Assembly: GCA_030533445.1 (NCBI GenBank)
Contig: CM060069.1
Location: 33,342,337 to 33,406,336 of the forward strand
From: Cyprinodon diabolis
Lineage: Eukaryota; Chordata; Actinopteri; Cyprinodontiformes; Cyprinodontidae
Direction: 5' to 3'
DNA: 64,000 nucleotides
Part shown: positions 1-31,036 of the stretch, in pieces
Layout of the letters: every line of letters begins with the position of its first letter
Position numbering within the stretch: the first letter of the stretch is position 1
Notes under the pieces: generated by a model
What the model was told of the DNA's origin: nothing
Seen by the model: the letters and a program-made list of their open reading frames with translations, nothing else
The model's database searches: none
Position numbers and translations under genes: made by a program

Positions 1-2102
1 AGGGGAAATGACGTCTATGAAAGGGAGCCACCAAAGGGGCTTGAACAGCACTTTTTAAATAAAAAAAAAAAGTATTGTGCAAACATTGAAAACCCTGGCA
101 AGGTTTTGCAAAAGTAAATCTAATTTTATTTTCCTTTTCTGCAGTACCAATTGTAGAGGTAGATAGGCTTCTGGTTCTCCACTGATGGGATAAAATAAGG
201 TTACTCAACCCTTCTTTTATAGGGGTGTACAGCATGGGTCTAAAATCCTCAGTGGTTGTTTACTTTTCTGCAGATCATGTGACAATAAAGGTTATATAAA
301 ATGATTTAAATTTTTGCATACTGATAAGCCATTTGAATAACAAGCTGTCTCCTGACTGGCTTGTATAAACTGTTTTGTCAAGATCATTTAAAAAAGCCTC
401 ACTCTCTTCAAAGATGACTTGCACCAAAAACATCTTCCCTTTGAAGTTTGCATCTGATTATTAACTTCTAATCTCTTTAATCCTTTAATCCCATGGGTAT
501 TACAATGTTTAAAGGATTATCAGATACATTTGTTTGACTAGCCTTTTGCCTGAACAGGCTAACTCTACAGTAACCATTAAATAAAAATTTTCTTTGAGAG
601 TGCTGGAAAAGAGGCTTGCCCAGGGCGCCATTTGTGTCAGCACCAACAGTACATGCAGGATTAGAGAGCAGCATTACAAAGAAGGCACATTTTGGTATTT
701 GATTTCAAGATTTGAAGTACCTAAGGTCACAAAATAAATGACAATATAAAAGCAAATCCTGTAGGGATCAATGACTGACTGGGACAAGATCATACATCAA
801 ATCCATTACTTTCAAGAGCTTTATCAGAAATGTCCCTGTCATCTGCTGCTTTCTCTGTCTACTCAAAGTATTCACATACACACATTTAGCTGTTACTACA
901 ACGAGGCTGCAGACTGGCTGTGGAATCTGTGATATAAACAGCAGGGGATTCTCATCATGGTGACAAAGGTTTGAAGAGATTGCCTCACACTTATCTAATT
1001 ATACACATTATTATCAGGTTTGATTAAGTTGCTCTTACTAAATAGATGCGTGATATAAGGATTTTGTCATGAGTGACCCAGATAGTTTCATGGTTATTCT
1101 TAGAATCAAAGTCTAACAAATACAGTATTTGTAATATTGTTTGATTATGATTAATATAGAATGTTGGTAAAAGTCATGCTGTCATAAAGGACACAGATTT
1201 TTTCCATGCAAACTATTATGGTTGAGTTACATAACAGGCTGTCTACATGTTTTATAGCCTTTGATTCTGGCTATGATAACATTGAAGGCCTGTAATAGTT
1301 GTAAATACTGGGTTTGTTTGTGCATGTGGGTCCGTGTGTGTTTGTGCTGATTAAAATGACTGTGAGAGGTGATTTCCTGGCAGCTTGTTAAGCCATTAAT
1401 ATCAGTGTGGCCATGTCCTAAAACAGGCAGCGTGAAAAGCTTAGGTGGGTGTAGGCCACATAGCCTAAACCCACTCCCTTATACATATCTACGTATTATA
1501 CATACATATTTTTGTGGTGAAATTTGAAAGCAGAAACTTGATGATCAACATGCTCATTGTTTACATAAATATATTATCGTTGGTCACGTTGTAGTTATTT
1601 AAATGATGATATGTCATCATGAACCCTAAAAGTAAATGCTAAGATTCACTGTCGTTTTCTTAGCCTAATGCATGTTAATCCATTTTACTAAATGTAAATC
1701 TAAAAATGAATTTCATATTTCAGTTCTTAGATAAGAATTTAATGCCATAGTTTGTATTTCCTCTTCATTTGATTTTTTTTTCTCGTGATTTTGCATGTAG
1801 AAATTGGATTTTTACAATGCTGATACGTTTCTATGTTCAAAAATAAATTGGATAACAATTGCTTTTTCATTGTCATTTTTTGCATTCTTTATTCGAACTC
1901 TAATATCTCAGCTTCAGTCTCCAACTTAGAATATGTAAGTTTTGGGAGAGCTGTAAACTTACCTCAATGTAATCGGTTTGCTCCCTTCTTCTTTTTTTTC
2001 ATACTTAAATATATAATAAAACAAATCTAAATACCACAAAAAGTTTTCAGAGTTTTATTAAAATCTAAAAGCTTCGACATCCCTGAACTTTGATTCTTCT
2101 GA

Positions 2103-2168
<66 letters not shown>

Positions 2169-2636
2169 AGCAAGAGTCTTTATATAATATACAGGAGAAC
2201 AAAACCCTATGTGTAAGAACATTTAATTTCCCTTTGGTATAAGTAAAGCATTAATGAATTGAATTCCTTGGGTTATATCTATCTCAGTCCCCTTTGGTGT
2301 AGAAACGTGTTTCATTGGTTTCTAGTTATGTTGACCCACCAGATTGGTTTTGTTGGTTCTACATTTTTCTGTCACAACATTTCCAGAAGTTTGTTGATTG
2401 ATATGAAAAGCATATTTTAACCAACTTATTAAAGGATATTTTATTATACATAAATAAAGATGTATGCATGAACATTTTATCATTTAACTTTTCATGCCCG
2501 TGTGTGTTGTGATGTCTAAGCATGATATAACTGCAAATGTATAACTAAAAGATGAAACTGAAAAATATTTGTATAAATTTTCCTATGAACTGCAGCAGAT
2601 ATCAATTTTGTAATCTCTGTATTATTTCATTTCCAG
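1..2636 (+). other. musk intron sequence upstream of the first visible exon
   Basis: AT-rich non-coding sequence ending in the splice acceptor at 2631-2636. The first half of the Ig domain completed by the next exon must lie before the window, because no exon with suitable splice sites and an Ig-like reading frame was seen here. Apart from a (TA)n tract at 2108-2165 I see no recognisable feature. Confidence 0.6.
2108..2165. repeat. (TA)n microsatellite
   Basis: Uninterrupted TA dinucleotide run of about 57 bp within a musk intron. Likely length-polymorphic. Confidence 0.95.
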
Positions 2637-19695
<17,059 letters not shown>

Positions 19696-19930
19696 AGAAG
19701 CATCATGGGAAATCCAGAAACTGTCATTGAGCACACACATAAATATAAAACATGGATAGTTATGGTTAATTCTTCTTTGTCTACTCATCTGAGGACACCT
19801 ATTGCTTTTATCCCCTTTTTAATTTTATATATTTGAGGAATTTTCGCTCCCAGTTTACAGTGTAAACTGTTTTTTCATTCCCACCTGCTGCAGTGCATTA
19901 AAAATAAACATGCTAAATGCTACAACAGCT
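19696..19930 (+). other. musk 3' UTR with polyadenylation signal
   Basis: Follows the musk stop. The first clean AATAAA is at 19903-19908, about 210 bp downstream of the stop, giving a short putative UTR. The true cleavage site cannot be fixed from sequence alone. Confidence 0.5.
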
Positions 19931-20275
19931 GTGTGGCACAATCCACATCTTACATCACAGTGGTTAAGAAAAATGCCATAAAGTTTTCATTTACTCCTTA
20001 AATGACGATTTGGAGCTAAAAGACATGAAGCAGCGACATCATGACAAAAATAGTAGCCCTATCATTCCTTTTAGTAAACATTTCCAGGACAAAATGAGTC
20101 ATGTCGCACTGGTTTCTCAAAAAGTAAATGAGCAACTCTTCTGAACTGATTCTTTGAAGTGGCATAAATATAATTTCTAATTGAGCTCCAGTTGTTGGTA
20201 ACTGATGTTTATCCAGTTTTCAATTTACCACAGAACTTGGAAGTTAGAATTATGTACTATCCATTATTTGTACAC

Positions 20276-21561
20276 CAGTGATGGGACTAACGGCGTTGAA
20301 AGTAACGGCGTTACTAACGCCGTTACCTTCTTTTAGTAACGAGTAATCTAACTAATTACTTTGACTGTAACTATAACGCAGTTACCATTGCAGACACCCC
20401 GTTACTGCGCGTTACTCAGGTCGCACAATGAACCTTTTTTCATGATAGGACTCGTGCGCAGCTGCGTGAAGCTGACACCCCCCCCCCCACGTCAAAAAAC
20501 TCTGCAAATAGACTGAATGGTTAGTGCAACGTTAGTGCAGGTTTGTGCAGAAAAAATATTGTTTGTGCTACTTTTGTTTAAGAGATATTAAAGATTATTT
20601 TTTAGGTCATCCAGAGGTGCGCGCCTTGTCATGAGAGAGGGGAGGATGAGAATGGCTGATGTATAGTGAGATTCCGTCTGTCAGTTGGGTAGGTGGGTGT
20701 TTCCGCTGGTGGGTGTTAACGTACAGCACACACAGAGAGATGGAGAGTGAGGAGGATCCAGCAGCAAACAGCGTTTTCCTGATGGAAATACCGGTGTTAC
20801 GTCGAGCTGCGTTTCCCCATCAGATACGGTTTCCTCTGCATCTCCGCACCGCGCAAGCGACAGGAAAAGCGCATGCTCGCTAAAGGCGCGCACCAGTCGC
20901 CCTGTGCTCGCGCCACAGGAGAACTATGGAGAGCGTGAATGATCAAATGATAGCCTGTATGGAGAAAGGGAGAAATCTGGATGGATGGATGGATGGATGG
21001 ATGGATGGATGGATGGATGGATGATGGATGGATACTCTGCCTTTTCAACCTACTGTATTTTTTATTTTAAACATTATTTGATGGCCTTTGTGGCAGGGAT
21101 GGAGATCCATATTTTAAGTCACACACAGAGTATAGATCTAGATAGATAGATGGATAGATAGATGTTGCAGTATCTATAACAACCCAAACACACAGGATTT
21201 CAGAATGAGACATCCCCAGTTATTAATTTCACCAGATCTGAATGCCCTGTTAAAAAACTTCACATGGCGTTCCCCCCTGATGTCATTTACGTTGAGTTGC
21301 AATAAATGCAAAACTCTCTGCAGGTCCTTGTCTTTGTCATCCACTCTATTCAGCTGGCTTTTGAATCACACCGCGAGAAGGTGGGGGCTGGGTGGTGAGG
21401 GTTACGGGGGCGAGAAACGCAAAAGTAACGCAATAGTTACTTTTACTAGTAACTAGTTACTTTTATTGTGGAGTAACTCAGTTAGTAACTCAGTTACTTT
21501 TTGGGAGAAGTAACTAGTAACTATAACTAATTACTTTTTCAAAGTAACGTGCCCAACACTG
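20276..21561. mobile_element. non-autonomous hAT element, complete, with 8-bp target duplication
   Basis: Left end cagtgatgggactaacg, right end (inverted) cagtgttgggcacgttactt. The flanks are an exact 8-bp duplication, ttgtacac (20268-20275 and 21562-21569), diagnostic of hAT insertion. Both subterminal regions are dense in GTTAC/GTAAC motifs, typical of a very abundant fish hAT-derived family. The interior has a poly-C run (20477-20486), a (GGAT)n tract and no recognisable transposase. Confidence 0.85.
20979..21030. repeat. (GGAT)n microsatellite inside the hAT element
   Basis: About 12 tandem GGAT units with one interruption near 21020, inside the hAT element interior; a short GATA tract follows near 21137-21163. 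Confidence 0.9.
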
Positions 21562-21569
21562 TTGTACAC

Positions 21570-24452
21570 TATATGGCCACAATGTTTCATTCATAACAAT
21601 GACAAAAATGCTGTTCATGTGATGATTTTAAGTATATAAAAAGTGTTGAAATGTGTTGTCCTATAAAAACCTAAAAGGTAATACATGAATGCCTGATTTA
21701 ATGTCACATACTCAGTAAAGAACTGATACAAAGGGTTAAAGTAGGAAAGTTTAACAACTAATGATGCAAATATAAGTTTTTTTGCGTTAACTTTTCTCAG
21801 AATTCAATTTTTTTAAAGCGTGCCCATAGAAATTTCCCTCATAGATATGAGATTATGACTTCATAGTACAAAAGGAACTAAATTTAATGTTTTCCCAAAT
21901 TGTTATCAAAGTCCTGCATAGTTTTACTATTTTCTTTATAATCAAACACACTGATAGTCTTCAGTAAAATCACTTGATCCTGCTGGCTTTCTATGACTAG
22001 GTCCAGACAGGATTTCCATGTCAGTGCATTTATTATATGTGAAAAATGTTTTAAAAAAATGTCTTTCTGGTGATAAAAAGTATTTATAATGTGCTTTGAA
22101 TATTTTAAGCTTTTCAGCTGCTCTCTGTGCAGCTGTCCTCTACCAAGAGCTTACTGGGTTTTGTTGATACGTTAATAGGGACATCAATCTAGTATTTGGG
22201 ATTTAATTGGGAAAAGATTATTATTTTATTGAAGTTATGTTTTGGTATTTATCCTTAGCATTGACAGCCCTTTTCTTCGAGACCAGAATACCTTCAGATA
22301 TTATAAAAAAATAAATAATTTTCTTAGGATGGAAACCAATGCTCTAGATGAAGCTCAATTATTTTTTCTTGTAAATGTTCACAAAGAACGACAATTATTT
22401 TAGGTGAACTTCTCATTAGCTATAGCCACTTGTCATGTACTGCTTTTTTTAAACTTGAATCACAACTTCATGGTTATCTTCAGTAATTTAAACATTTTTT
22501 AGACTTTTTTTTTTATTTGTGGGTCTTTGACTATGGTTTTTTCTATATTGTTTAACTTTTTTACACGTTTACCGGAGAGAGAAGCAAAGATAAAAAAAAT
22601 GCCGTCAGAGTACGACATTAAAGATATAAAAAAATAATGTTAACTTTGCCTTTACAGTTGACACTAGCTTATTCCACAGTGGCACACAATCACTTTCAGC
22701 TGATTCTCATAGCTATGGTATATTCTTTTCTATTCCACTTTGCAGAATTCTAGTTTTTATGAGTCTGCTGGTTTTCATTGTTTTTTTTGTTTTTTTAAAT
22801 AATTGTAAGTAAGAGCAAAGTTATAGTAAATTGCGTTCTTGTTGTAAAGTTTTCAATGTGCTTTATTCTAATGGGGATTTTGTTATCCCATCTTTATTAG
22901 ATCCATTTATGGCATTGTTCAGAAATATAATTAATTTAGAATAAACTAACATTAAAACATTGAACAGGGAGGTTAAAAACGTATCTTTCAAAAAAAAAAA
23001 GAAGATAAATCTTATCTAAGTAATCAGACTTTGTATTCGGATAACTTTATTTTGCTGATACACATTATGGATTCTATCAATTAGAGATTTGCATTATTGT
23101 AATACATTTGTTTTATATTCATTTGTTTATGGCTCCAGGATAACCAACAGGCTTACTTCCTTTATGATTGTAGTGTGATACTTTTATTTGTCATAATACG
23201 TAAACTGTTATTTAATTCCTTTATTCATTTTTTCATCTTTGATTTCTATTAAGTAATATACTTATGTATTGCAAGTGAATAAAGAAATATTCAATTTGTT
23301 TTACATTTCCTATCTGAGATCTACTAATTGATTTTTGCTGAGAATTGGAAGAATGATATTTAAACTGAAGACCAAATTGATCATTCACATTTTTTTTTTT
23401 TTTATTGCAAGTATTGGTATTTTGGAGATGGACTTTGACTCTGAACATTAGGGTGATGATTACCTTTTTAAAAAGGTGTATGGAGGTAGAAAACAAATAT
23501 GAAATAAACATGCAGGACAGTGAGCCCTGAGAACTGGGTTTGAAAACCAGGCTGCAGAATACCTGAAACTGAGATGAAAAGTGTTTCCTCACCGAGACGT
23601 CTTAATAGTTAATATCCATTTAATCAATTTCCTGCAAGGGATTAATAAAGTAATTCTGATCTGATTCTGATGTTTTTAATGGTAATATATAATAGCTTAT
23701 GATGAAGTTTTCCCTTCTTCTTCCCCCATTTCCACTGAGCTGACTCCATCCTAAAACAGAGCAGTCATGACAATAATAGCTTGAGATTAATTATAAAACA
23801 ATGCACTTGGACCATATGGAGGTTTGATGCCCTCAGTGTCAATACATCCTATGGGAGACTAAGCAGGTAAATAAATATGTGACATATAGAGATGAACTGA
23901 TTTTAAAGAAACATACTAATATTCAAACTACTCGAATTCTTACATACACATAGTACTGAAGGGATGTGTCTTATTTTTTTTTAAATGTTTTTGTTTTATT
24001 AATTTACATACCCTCCAATAAAAACGAAATGGAGCCTAACAGGGATCCCTCAGCAATCTCTTTCTGTAAATGAGGGATTATAAGAATGGCCTTCAGGAGA
24101 AAATACCTGGGTGAAACAAATTTGTCTTTCATTTCAGTTTGTATTACTATGAACCTAATACCAGATGTCTTACGTATTTGTGCTGTTTTTTAACATATTT
24201 GCCAACTTGTTTTGTCACCGTATGAGTGTGCCTGTGCAGTCTTGATTTGGTTACAATGTGCTTGTGTGTGTACAGTATGTGTGCGCTTTAGGGAAGCCCA
24301 ATGTAAACTGTTTGGAGCAGGCAGAACAGAGTTTGGCCTTCGACTGGTCATCCCTCTTGTGATTGACATAAACTATGGCTAAGGCTCTCCCTCTCCACTT
24401 CCTCCTGTGTCGCTTCGCATTTCACCTCCTCCACATCTGGGTTTCATTAAGG
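21570..24452. other. intergenic, no gene seen
   Basis: AT-rich intergenic sequence downstream of musk. The only recognisable item is a short retroelement-tail-like phrase at 23626-23671. Confidence 0.6.
23626..23671 (+). mobile_element. short retroelement 3'-tail-like fragment
   Basis: The phrase cctgcaagggattaataaag followed by taattctgatctgattctga resembles the 3' terminal sequence of dispersed fish non-LTR/SINE elements. Only the tail is visible. Confidence 0.35.
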
Positions 24453-24581
24453 TCCTCTCCTCTCCTCTCCTCTCCTCTCCTCTCCTCTCCTCTCCTCTCC
24501 TCTCCTCTCCTCTCCTCTCCTCTCCTCTCCTCTCCTCTCCTCTCCTCTCCTCTCCTCTCCTCTCCTCTCCTCTCCTCTCCT
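24453..24581. repeat. (TCTCC)n pentanucleotide satellite
   Basis: About 26 near-perfect TCTCC repeats, a pure pyrimidine strand of ~129 bp. Polypurine/polypyrimidine mirror tracts of this kind can form triplex DNA. Overlapping SSPLL-type open frames are artefacts. Confidence 0.95.
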
Positions 24582-25497
24582 GCTTCTATTGCTATGTCTT
24601 CAAGATGTTTTTGTCAGAATGCTCTGTAGGGGGCAAGTATACAAAACATCCTTCTTCACTCTAAATAAGTCAATCAGCTCTCCTTTAAACAAAAGGTTCA
24701 TTTGAGTGGATTCTTTCACAGCTGGGTCAAGCAGCTCTTACAGAATGGCAGCTGGACATGATTAGAGTTAAACATCTCTTCCTGTTTTTTCATAATAATG
24801 TTTTTCCTTTGGGTCAATGAATCTTTGAAGTTCATCTTTTATAAACTTATTGACATTTTGATGGCCAACACGTTATAAGAAAATACAGTTTGAGCAGTGG
24901 GAGCAGTTTTGCTTTTCAGCAAACCATAATATGAATCATGGAAAGTGTCCATGTTGACTTGACGGTGATGTGACATCCCCTTCACTCAGCGACTGGGGGG
25001 ATTTCCTGCTTGGCCATGATGGCTTTTATTGGTCCATTCAGGAGCAACAGGAAGTGAGGAGGCATATATCAGTCAGCTAGAGGCAAACACTCCAAAAATG
25101 TGGAACAATAAACAGTAGATAGTCTACACACACACACAGACACACAATCCCAACATGTTTCACTCTTTCCAATTAAAATATTTTCCTGCTGTAGCAAGGA
25201 TTCTTATCTATAATGTCCTTGACCATTTCCATCTAAGAAGTGCTTTTAATTGCTTATGCAGTGCCCTCCATGTCAATGTCCTCATGCAGACTTGTTTCTG
25301 GGTCATAGCCTGCTCATAATACCAAGTTTGTGAATTAGAAATGTTCTGTTATATTCATGTTATATTTCAGATTTACAATGAAGATGGTTTGAGAACTCTG
25401 ACTGATCTTACTTTTGACTTTTTTACTACTTCTTCAGATGAGCCCCATTTAAACATTTTGTGTTTTTATTATCATCATTATATAATGTTTGTACATA

Positions 25498-25739
25498 TAT
25501 CCATCCATCCATCCATCCATCCATCCATCCATCCATCCATCCATCCATCCATCCATCCATCCATCCATCCATCCATCCATCCATTTTCTTCCTCTTCATC
25601 CGGGGCCGGGTCATGGAGGTTAGCAGTCTTGGCAGAGATGCCCAGACTTCCCGATCCCCACACACTTCCTCCAGCTGTTCTGGGGGGATTCTGAGACAAC
25701 ACCAGGCCAGCTCAGAGACATAGTCTCTCCAGCGTGCCG
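25498..25739 (-). mobile_element. Rex3/RTE non-LTR retrotransposon 3' end with (GGAT)n tail
   Basis: Plus-strand (CCAT)n at 25498-25584 is followed by attttcttcctcttcatccg, ccggggccgggtcatgg, gatgcccagacttcc and gagacatagtctctccagcg. This is the reverse complement of the conserved 3' end of the teleost Rex3 RTE family, whose tail is GGAT-like. Only ~155 bp of body remains, as is usual for 5'-truncated insertions. Confidence 0.75.
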
Positions 25740-27620
25740 TTTTTTGTTTTTTTATTAAAAAAGCAACACTATCTTCACTACACCATTTTTATTTTGAGTG
25801 ATTCAACTTAAAAAGAAACTCATATGTCAGAATGAAAAATAAAATCTGCAATCGCCTGTTAGCTCGAGTGTGCACACCCTTTAAGTTCTACTTGGCTTAT
25901 GCATTTGTTTGTTTAAATTTCAACATTCGATCTTCCCCCTTAGGAGTCTGTAAGCATCCCTTCATACACTTGGTAAAAGTTTTTCCTACTTTACTTTTCA
26001 AAGGCTCTCCAAATGTATCCATCTTTGATATGACGTACTTTTATAACTTTTTAAGAGCAATTTTACAAGTTAACTATCTCAGACTAACTCAGATTAGTTT
26101 TTTTTTTTTTTACCATGTGAGCCTGGCCAAGAGGGGGTAGCACCAGAAATTGATTAGAAATAACTTAGATTTACTTGTGAAAGTAAAATCTTTTGGGCTC
26201 TTTTTGGCATCAAGACAATTATTCTTATTGCCACATTGCCAGACAGGACATTGTTAAAAAAAAAAAAAAAGAAATGACTGAGATAAGAACAACATATATA
26301 TGTTTTGTTTCTAATAATTTTTCCAATAAACACTCATTTTTTATTTTCTGCCATTGAGAAAAAGAAACAGACCCTGTGATTATTTGTCCACAGTCTTCTT
26401 TAAAAGGTCATTTTTTTTTATTTCTTTTTTTCCCCTCCAAACAGTTCACAATAACATTAAAAACTTTCATTTTATAATATAATTTGTTTGCTGATTTGGG
26501 TATATCATTTGATTGCAAAATATAACACCTTAATATTCATTTTTTATAACTTAATCCATAACATTATTATTATTAAATAATTATATATGGTCTAAGGTAT
26601 GGTCTTTTGTTTTTATACCAGATATACATATGTCATAATTCTCTTAAATTGTTTAGGAGGCTGTATTTGTCACTTTAAGTCTCTTTTTTCTACAGTATGG
26701 TAAACTGTAGAAAAAAAGTTTTTTAAAAGGTCAAGTTATTATAGCTCAGATAAGTTCAGCTTTCTGAGCCACAGTAGAAAAGTTAACCCAGCACTCCCTT
26801 AGTTAAGCAGTAGAATGAGAATTCAGCATGTCAGAAGCATTTCTTTTGTTTTTTTCGGAAACCGATACAGCTTACTTTTACACAATCGAACAAAACGATA
26901 TACAATAATTTTTGTTGTTGTATTTTATGTTCAACCATTCCTCTGAATTATTATTTGCATAATACAATGTATTTGGTTTTGTACAAATAAATGTGATCAT
27001 TATGAACAAAAATAAGTAAAATAGGATAGAAGAAGTAATATCAAAAATAATTTACTTTGAATTTAGTCCTACTACACTAAATATTATTTTTAGTTATTAA
27101 AGTAGATAGTTAAGAAACATTTTTAAGAAAAATTGTCCAAAGCATTGTTGCAAAACTGTTTTCATGGCTGTTATTTATAACTTCTGTTATCATCATAGCT
27201 TGTTATATGTGTTTTAACAAAAGCCATAATATGTTGCTCTCCTGACACACAATCCAGGTGCTTATATGATGTTTAAGGTCAAATTCATAGTTAGGAAGTT
27301 GCTCTTTCTCCAATGGAAGTTTTAAGAACTACCTTCTTCATCTCATCCCCCCTCAGGGAACAAAGTATTAAAACAAGAGGACTTGGCAGAGATTTGCTAT
27401 TAAAACAAAATACCAAAAGGGTCACAGAAAGATCCTGCTAAACACCAAGGCTGTGGAAAACATGTGAACTAGCTCAAGGTCCTTTCTTATTGGGTCTGTT
27501 AAAGAGCAGCCCTCTGCGTTCTCCGTCCAGCTTCCTTGATGTCATGGAAACAGAAACACATGCAGATAACAGAAGAGAACCAGTCATGCCGAGACTAAAC
27601 ATGGTGAATCCTATCATCAA
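25740..27620. other. intergenic, no gene seen
   Basis: AT-rich sequence with homopolymer runs. Small open frames have no recognisable homology or splice context. Confidence 0.6.
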
Positions 27621-30600
27621 TGAATCAGAATAAACACAAACCAAGGTAGGGCATGCTAGTCGGACGAGAAACGGATCGATCTCAGTAGGAACAGTACAGG
27701 TTGTCAATACAAAACAAGTGAGATTTACAGGCAAGAACAAATGTTGAGACAAATGTGCTGCACTTAACACTGATACTGTTATTTGTTCTACTGAAAGACA
27801 GGACTATCAACACAATCTGCAAAAACTACTTGACACCACCTGCTCTTCTTGCTCATCTCCCTTGGTTTAAACTCTCCCCTCGCTGCTTTGTGAAACCACT
27901 GTTGGATGTAGTTTCATGCACTGACTGCTGGACGTGTTTGGAGGTGAAACAAGCTCGAGACTCCCAACCAACCAAGTCTAGTGTTGGGTTACTTTTCACA
28001 ACAAAACTGGAATGCAATGCACTCACAAAGCTAGTTTTCAGTCAGTGAGAAAATTAAAGTTTACTATAGTGTCTTCAGGAAATTAACTTCTTTCACAGAA
28101 AAATATAGATGACATCAAACTACAAGATCATTTTGGCAAAGAATGACCATAATCCACCATTTATGTTTAATTTTTTTTCATGATTAACTTTAGAATATTA
28201 TGTTTCAGATATATTTAAACATTATGTACAAATATGCTCACAATAGTATGCAAAGAGTGACACAATACCAATCAGACGTAATAATGGACAGTTTAGTTGG
28301 TTTGGTATAATAATACAAGTAACCGAGTCGGAAATTTCTTTTATAGTGAAGATCAAGCGTGGAAATATTCTCTAGGGTTTAATCTTTTGAAATGTAGCGA
28401 GAAGCGCAAACCAGTGTCCAGATGTACAGAAATAAGTTGATGAAAATGTATCTTTTGTAAAAAACAAAGACATGTAAAATTCAAAAATCTACCTTTTTTA
28501 AAATGTTATCATCATGACACAAACACACAAAAAAACACACACACACAAAAAACCCTTTGTAACAGCCGTGAGTAAGGTGCAATTCACCACAGTGCTTCAT
28601 CCTTCATTTGCCTGAAAGAAAAGAGTCTAAAAATAAAACATTTAGGAAAATGAGTTCAAAGACTTTGTACTTGTAGAATTTCACTAAATATTGAGCCATC
28701 ACAGACAATTTTACTACAGTTTGACGCAAGTACAGCACATTGAGAAGCATAATGGTTTCATAAACTTGTTTATTGGAATCTTAGCTATCATTTATACACT
28801 ATCTACTGTATGTTTTCATTTTTTTTTATTAATGTCTTAAACCGTTCATTCTTTAACAACTCTTCAATGAGGCTGACTTATGCCTGTTTTTGTAGGCAGC
28901 TGTTTTTTTTACTAGTCAGGCACAACGACTTAATAAGCTTAGGAGAAAGAAGATGTTTCCAAAGTGGCAGAATTGTCTGGACAACATTTTTTGGATGATC
29001 CCTCGAAAAAAAAAAACATAAAAACAACCATATAATTACTCGATATATTTTTGTTTGATATTAATTATCTAAAAAATTTCAAGAGTGATAAAAAGCAAAA
29101 ATAGAGCAAACATTTCTTCTTTTCCGAAAGTGTGAATAAAGGCACAAGACATTGAGGTAAAATCAGAGGTAAAAGAGTTTTTTTGCAAAACTTGAAACAC
29201 CCTTTTGACACTAAGCTGGACTGTTAATCACAAACTCAACTTAGTTTAATGAATACTGTGTGAGAATGTAACTACATTAGATTATATATGTCAGCTCATT
29301 TCATATGGTCATATTTATGGACACCATATACTTCTGCATACATGTAACATTGTTTATATGACCAGTAAAACTATTACAGCAAATGTTAAGGCAATATACT
29401 GTCATGTAACTTAAAAATATTCAATCACCTGTGTCATCTGGAGGAACAGTCACTAACACCATCATTATGGAGACAAACTTTCAGTTGAAATCTGATACAC
29501 TTTTGCACCATTTATTGACTGCGAATCATCTTGAAAGAGCAGAAAAAGAAATTGCTCATAGAACTATGTGTGGGTGAGTAACGCTGGCTCTGATAGCTTC
29601 ATGCTGCAAGCATGACAGTACAATCTTAGTCATGCTTCTACTTCACCAGTTTACTGAATCAACCTTATTTATAGTTCTTTTGATGTTCTTTTTATACACA
29701 AAACTTATTTTTTTTTTAAAGTAACCTTCAACACACCTGAATCAAATAATTAGATGGTCCCTGTTCTAGAAGCTTGTCACAAGTTGCCTGGTTACTTCTG
29801 AACTGATAGAACTGGAAAACTTCTGTCAGTAATGTATCTGAGGGACAAAGATCAGGGCTTTGTAATGACCATCCCAACACATTAAATATCTTTCTGCTTT
29901 GTATCTAATTGGTTGCATATTCTGGGCTACTTTCCACTCAGAAGACTTCCATCTGACCAAGCATTGATTCCCTGGATGACATCTTGCAATGTTATTAAAG
30001 TTTCTATATAACTTTAGCTCCTATCTGGCCATCTACTTCACATAGTGCATCAATTCCTCCTACACCAAAGCATCCACCAATAAAAAATCTTTTTTCCCTG
30101 AGTGCATTTGCAAACTGCCATTTATCCTTCTTCCCCTTGCAGTGCAGTTTTAGCAGTTGTTGTTATGGGACTCGTTTCACTCAGCTTAGGTCTGTATCTT
30201 TACAAGATTCTATTTTCAAAGATCTTTCACACAAAAGTTTATTCTATTCAGAAATGCATGCTAACTGTACATCTCAATGTTGTTTATATTTACATGTAAT
30301 CACTTGAAATGACGAAACAGGAAACTCTTAGTCCTGTCATTGGTTTTCCTCCTGATGTATTGGCTGATTAATCTTTGATTCATCACCTCTTTCTTTAAAA
30401 ACATCCACAGTGGTTCTTTCATACGACTCAGAACTTATAAATATAAATCAGAGGCTAACAAAGCCATGACATCATCATCTGGAATTTCATAGTTTTTAAA
30501 GTCACAACGTTTGTAATCTTTATCAATAAATGTATTTGAAGAAAGGAATGCAAAAAAAATAAAATAAAACAAATCTTGACCTCATTATTTTGGCAATTAG

Positions 30601-31036
30601 GATATTTTTTGGTTCTGACCTGAAACTGGAAAACTTTAATTTGACCTAATGTTAGACAGTAAGGAAAAAATATGTTCTTCTTTTTATGTTGTATACACAT
30701 ATCTGGTTCTAACTGTAAAGTACAATGCTATAAATTGGTTTATGTACATGGGAAAGCAAGGGTTTGTTATGATGTGAGGGCTGAAAATGGTAAAAAATTG
30801 GGGTTGGTCTCCAAATTTCCATCCACTTCTTAGGCTGGTGCTGTAAAAAATAAATATTTCCCTTTGAAATCTAATCTTCCAATGCATCAAATAAACTTGA
30901 GTGATAAGAAGAAGTAAGAGAACAAAAAAAAAAAATGAAATTGTAACAATATTTTTTATCTTAAAGACACCAGCCACTATCAAGACAGTTGAACCCTCTT
31001 AAAATCTTACAAAAGCACAGAAATGTGTAAAAGGAA
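27621..31036. repeat. direct segmental duplication, copy A (~3.4 kb)
   Basis: From tgaatcagaataaac to aaatgtgtaaaaggaa this matches 31227-34687 in the same orientation with only scattered differences, by eye about 1-2 per 100 bp. It lies in the 3' flank of lpar1 and might overlap that gene's UTR. It lacks about 40 bp present in copy B (around 30078). No protein-coding gene is supported. Open frames are shared only because the copies are nearly identical. Confidence 0.92.
29755..30160 (-). pseudogene. decayed Tc1/mariner transposase fragment in copy A
   Basis: On the - strand, phrases characteristic of fish Tc1 transposase genes remain: atggcagtttgcaaatgcac, tggatgacatcttgcaatg (inverse), and ttacaaagccctgatctttg, which decodes to the QSPDL motif around a catalytic Asp. 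There are many substitutions and indels. About 40 bp including the gatgaaac segment is missing compared with copy B. Confidence 0.65.

Noticed and set aside
24375..24664. Serine/leucine/proline-rich open frames over the TCTCC tract
   Set aside because: They are translations of a simple repeat in several frames.
25341..25723. SIHP- and GWMD-repeat open frames
   Set aside because: They are translations of the (CCAT)n tail of the Rex3 fragment on both strands.
27755..28048. 97-codon open frame shared by both duplication copies (also 31361-31654)
   Set aside because: Sharing is explained by very recent duplication. The single difference changes an amino acid, and no homology or splice context is recognised.
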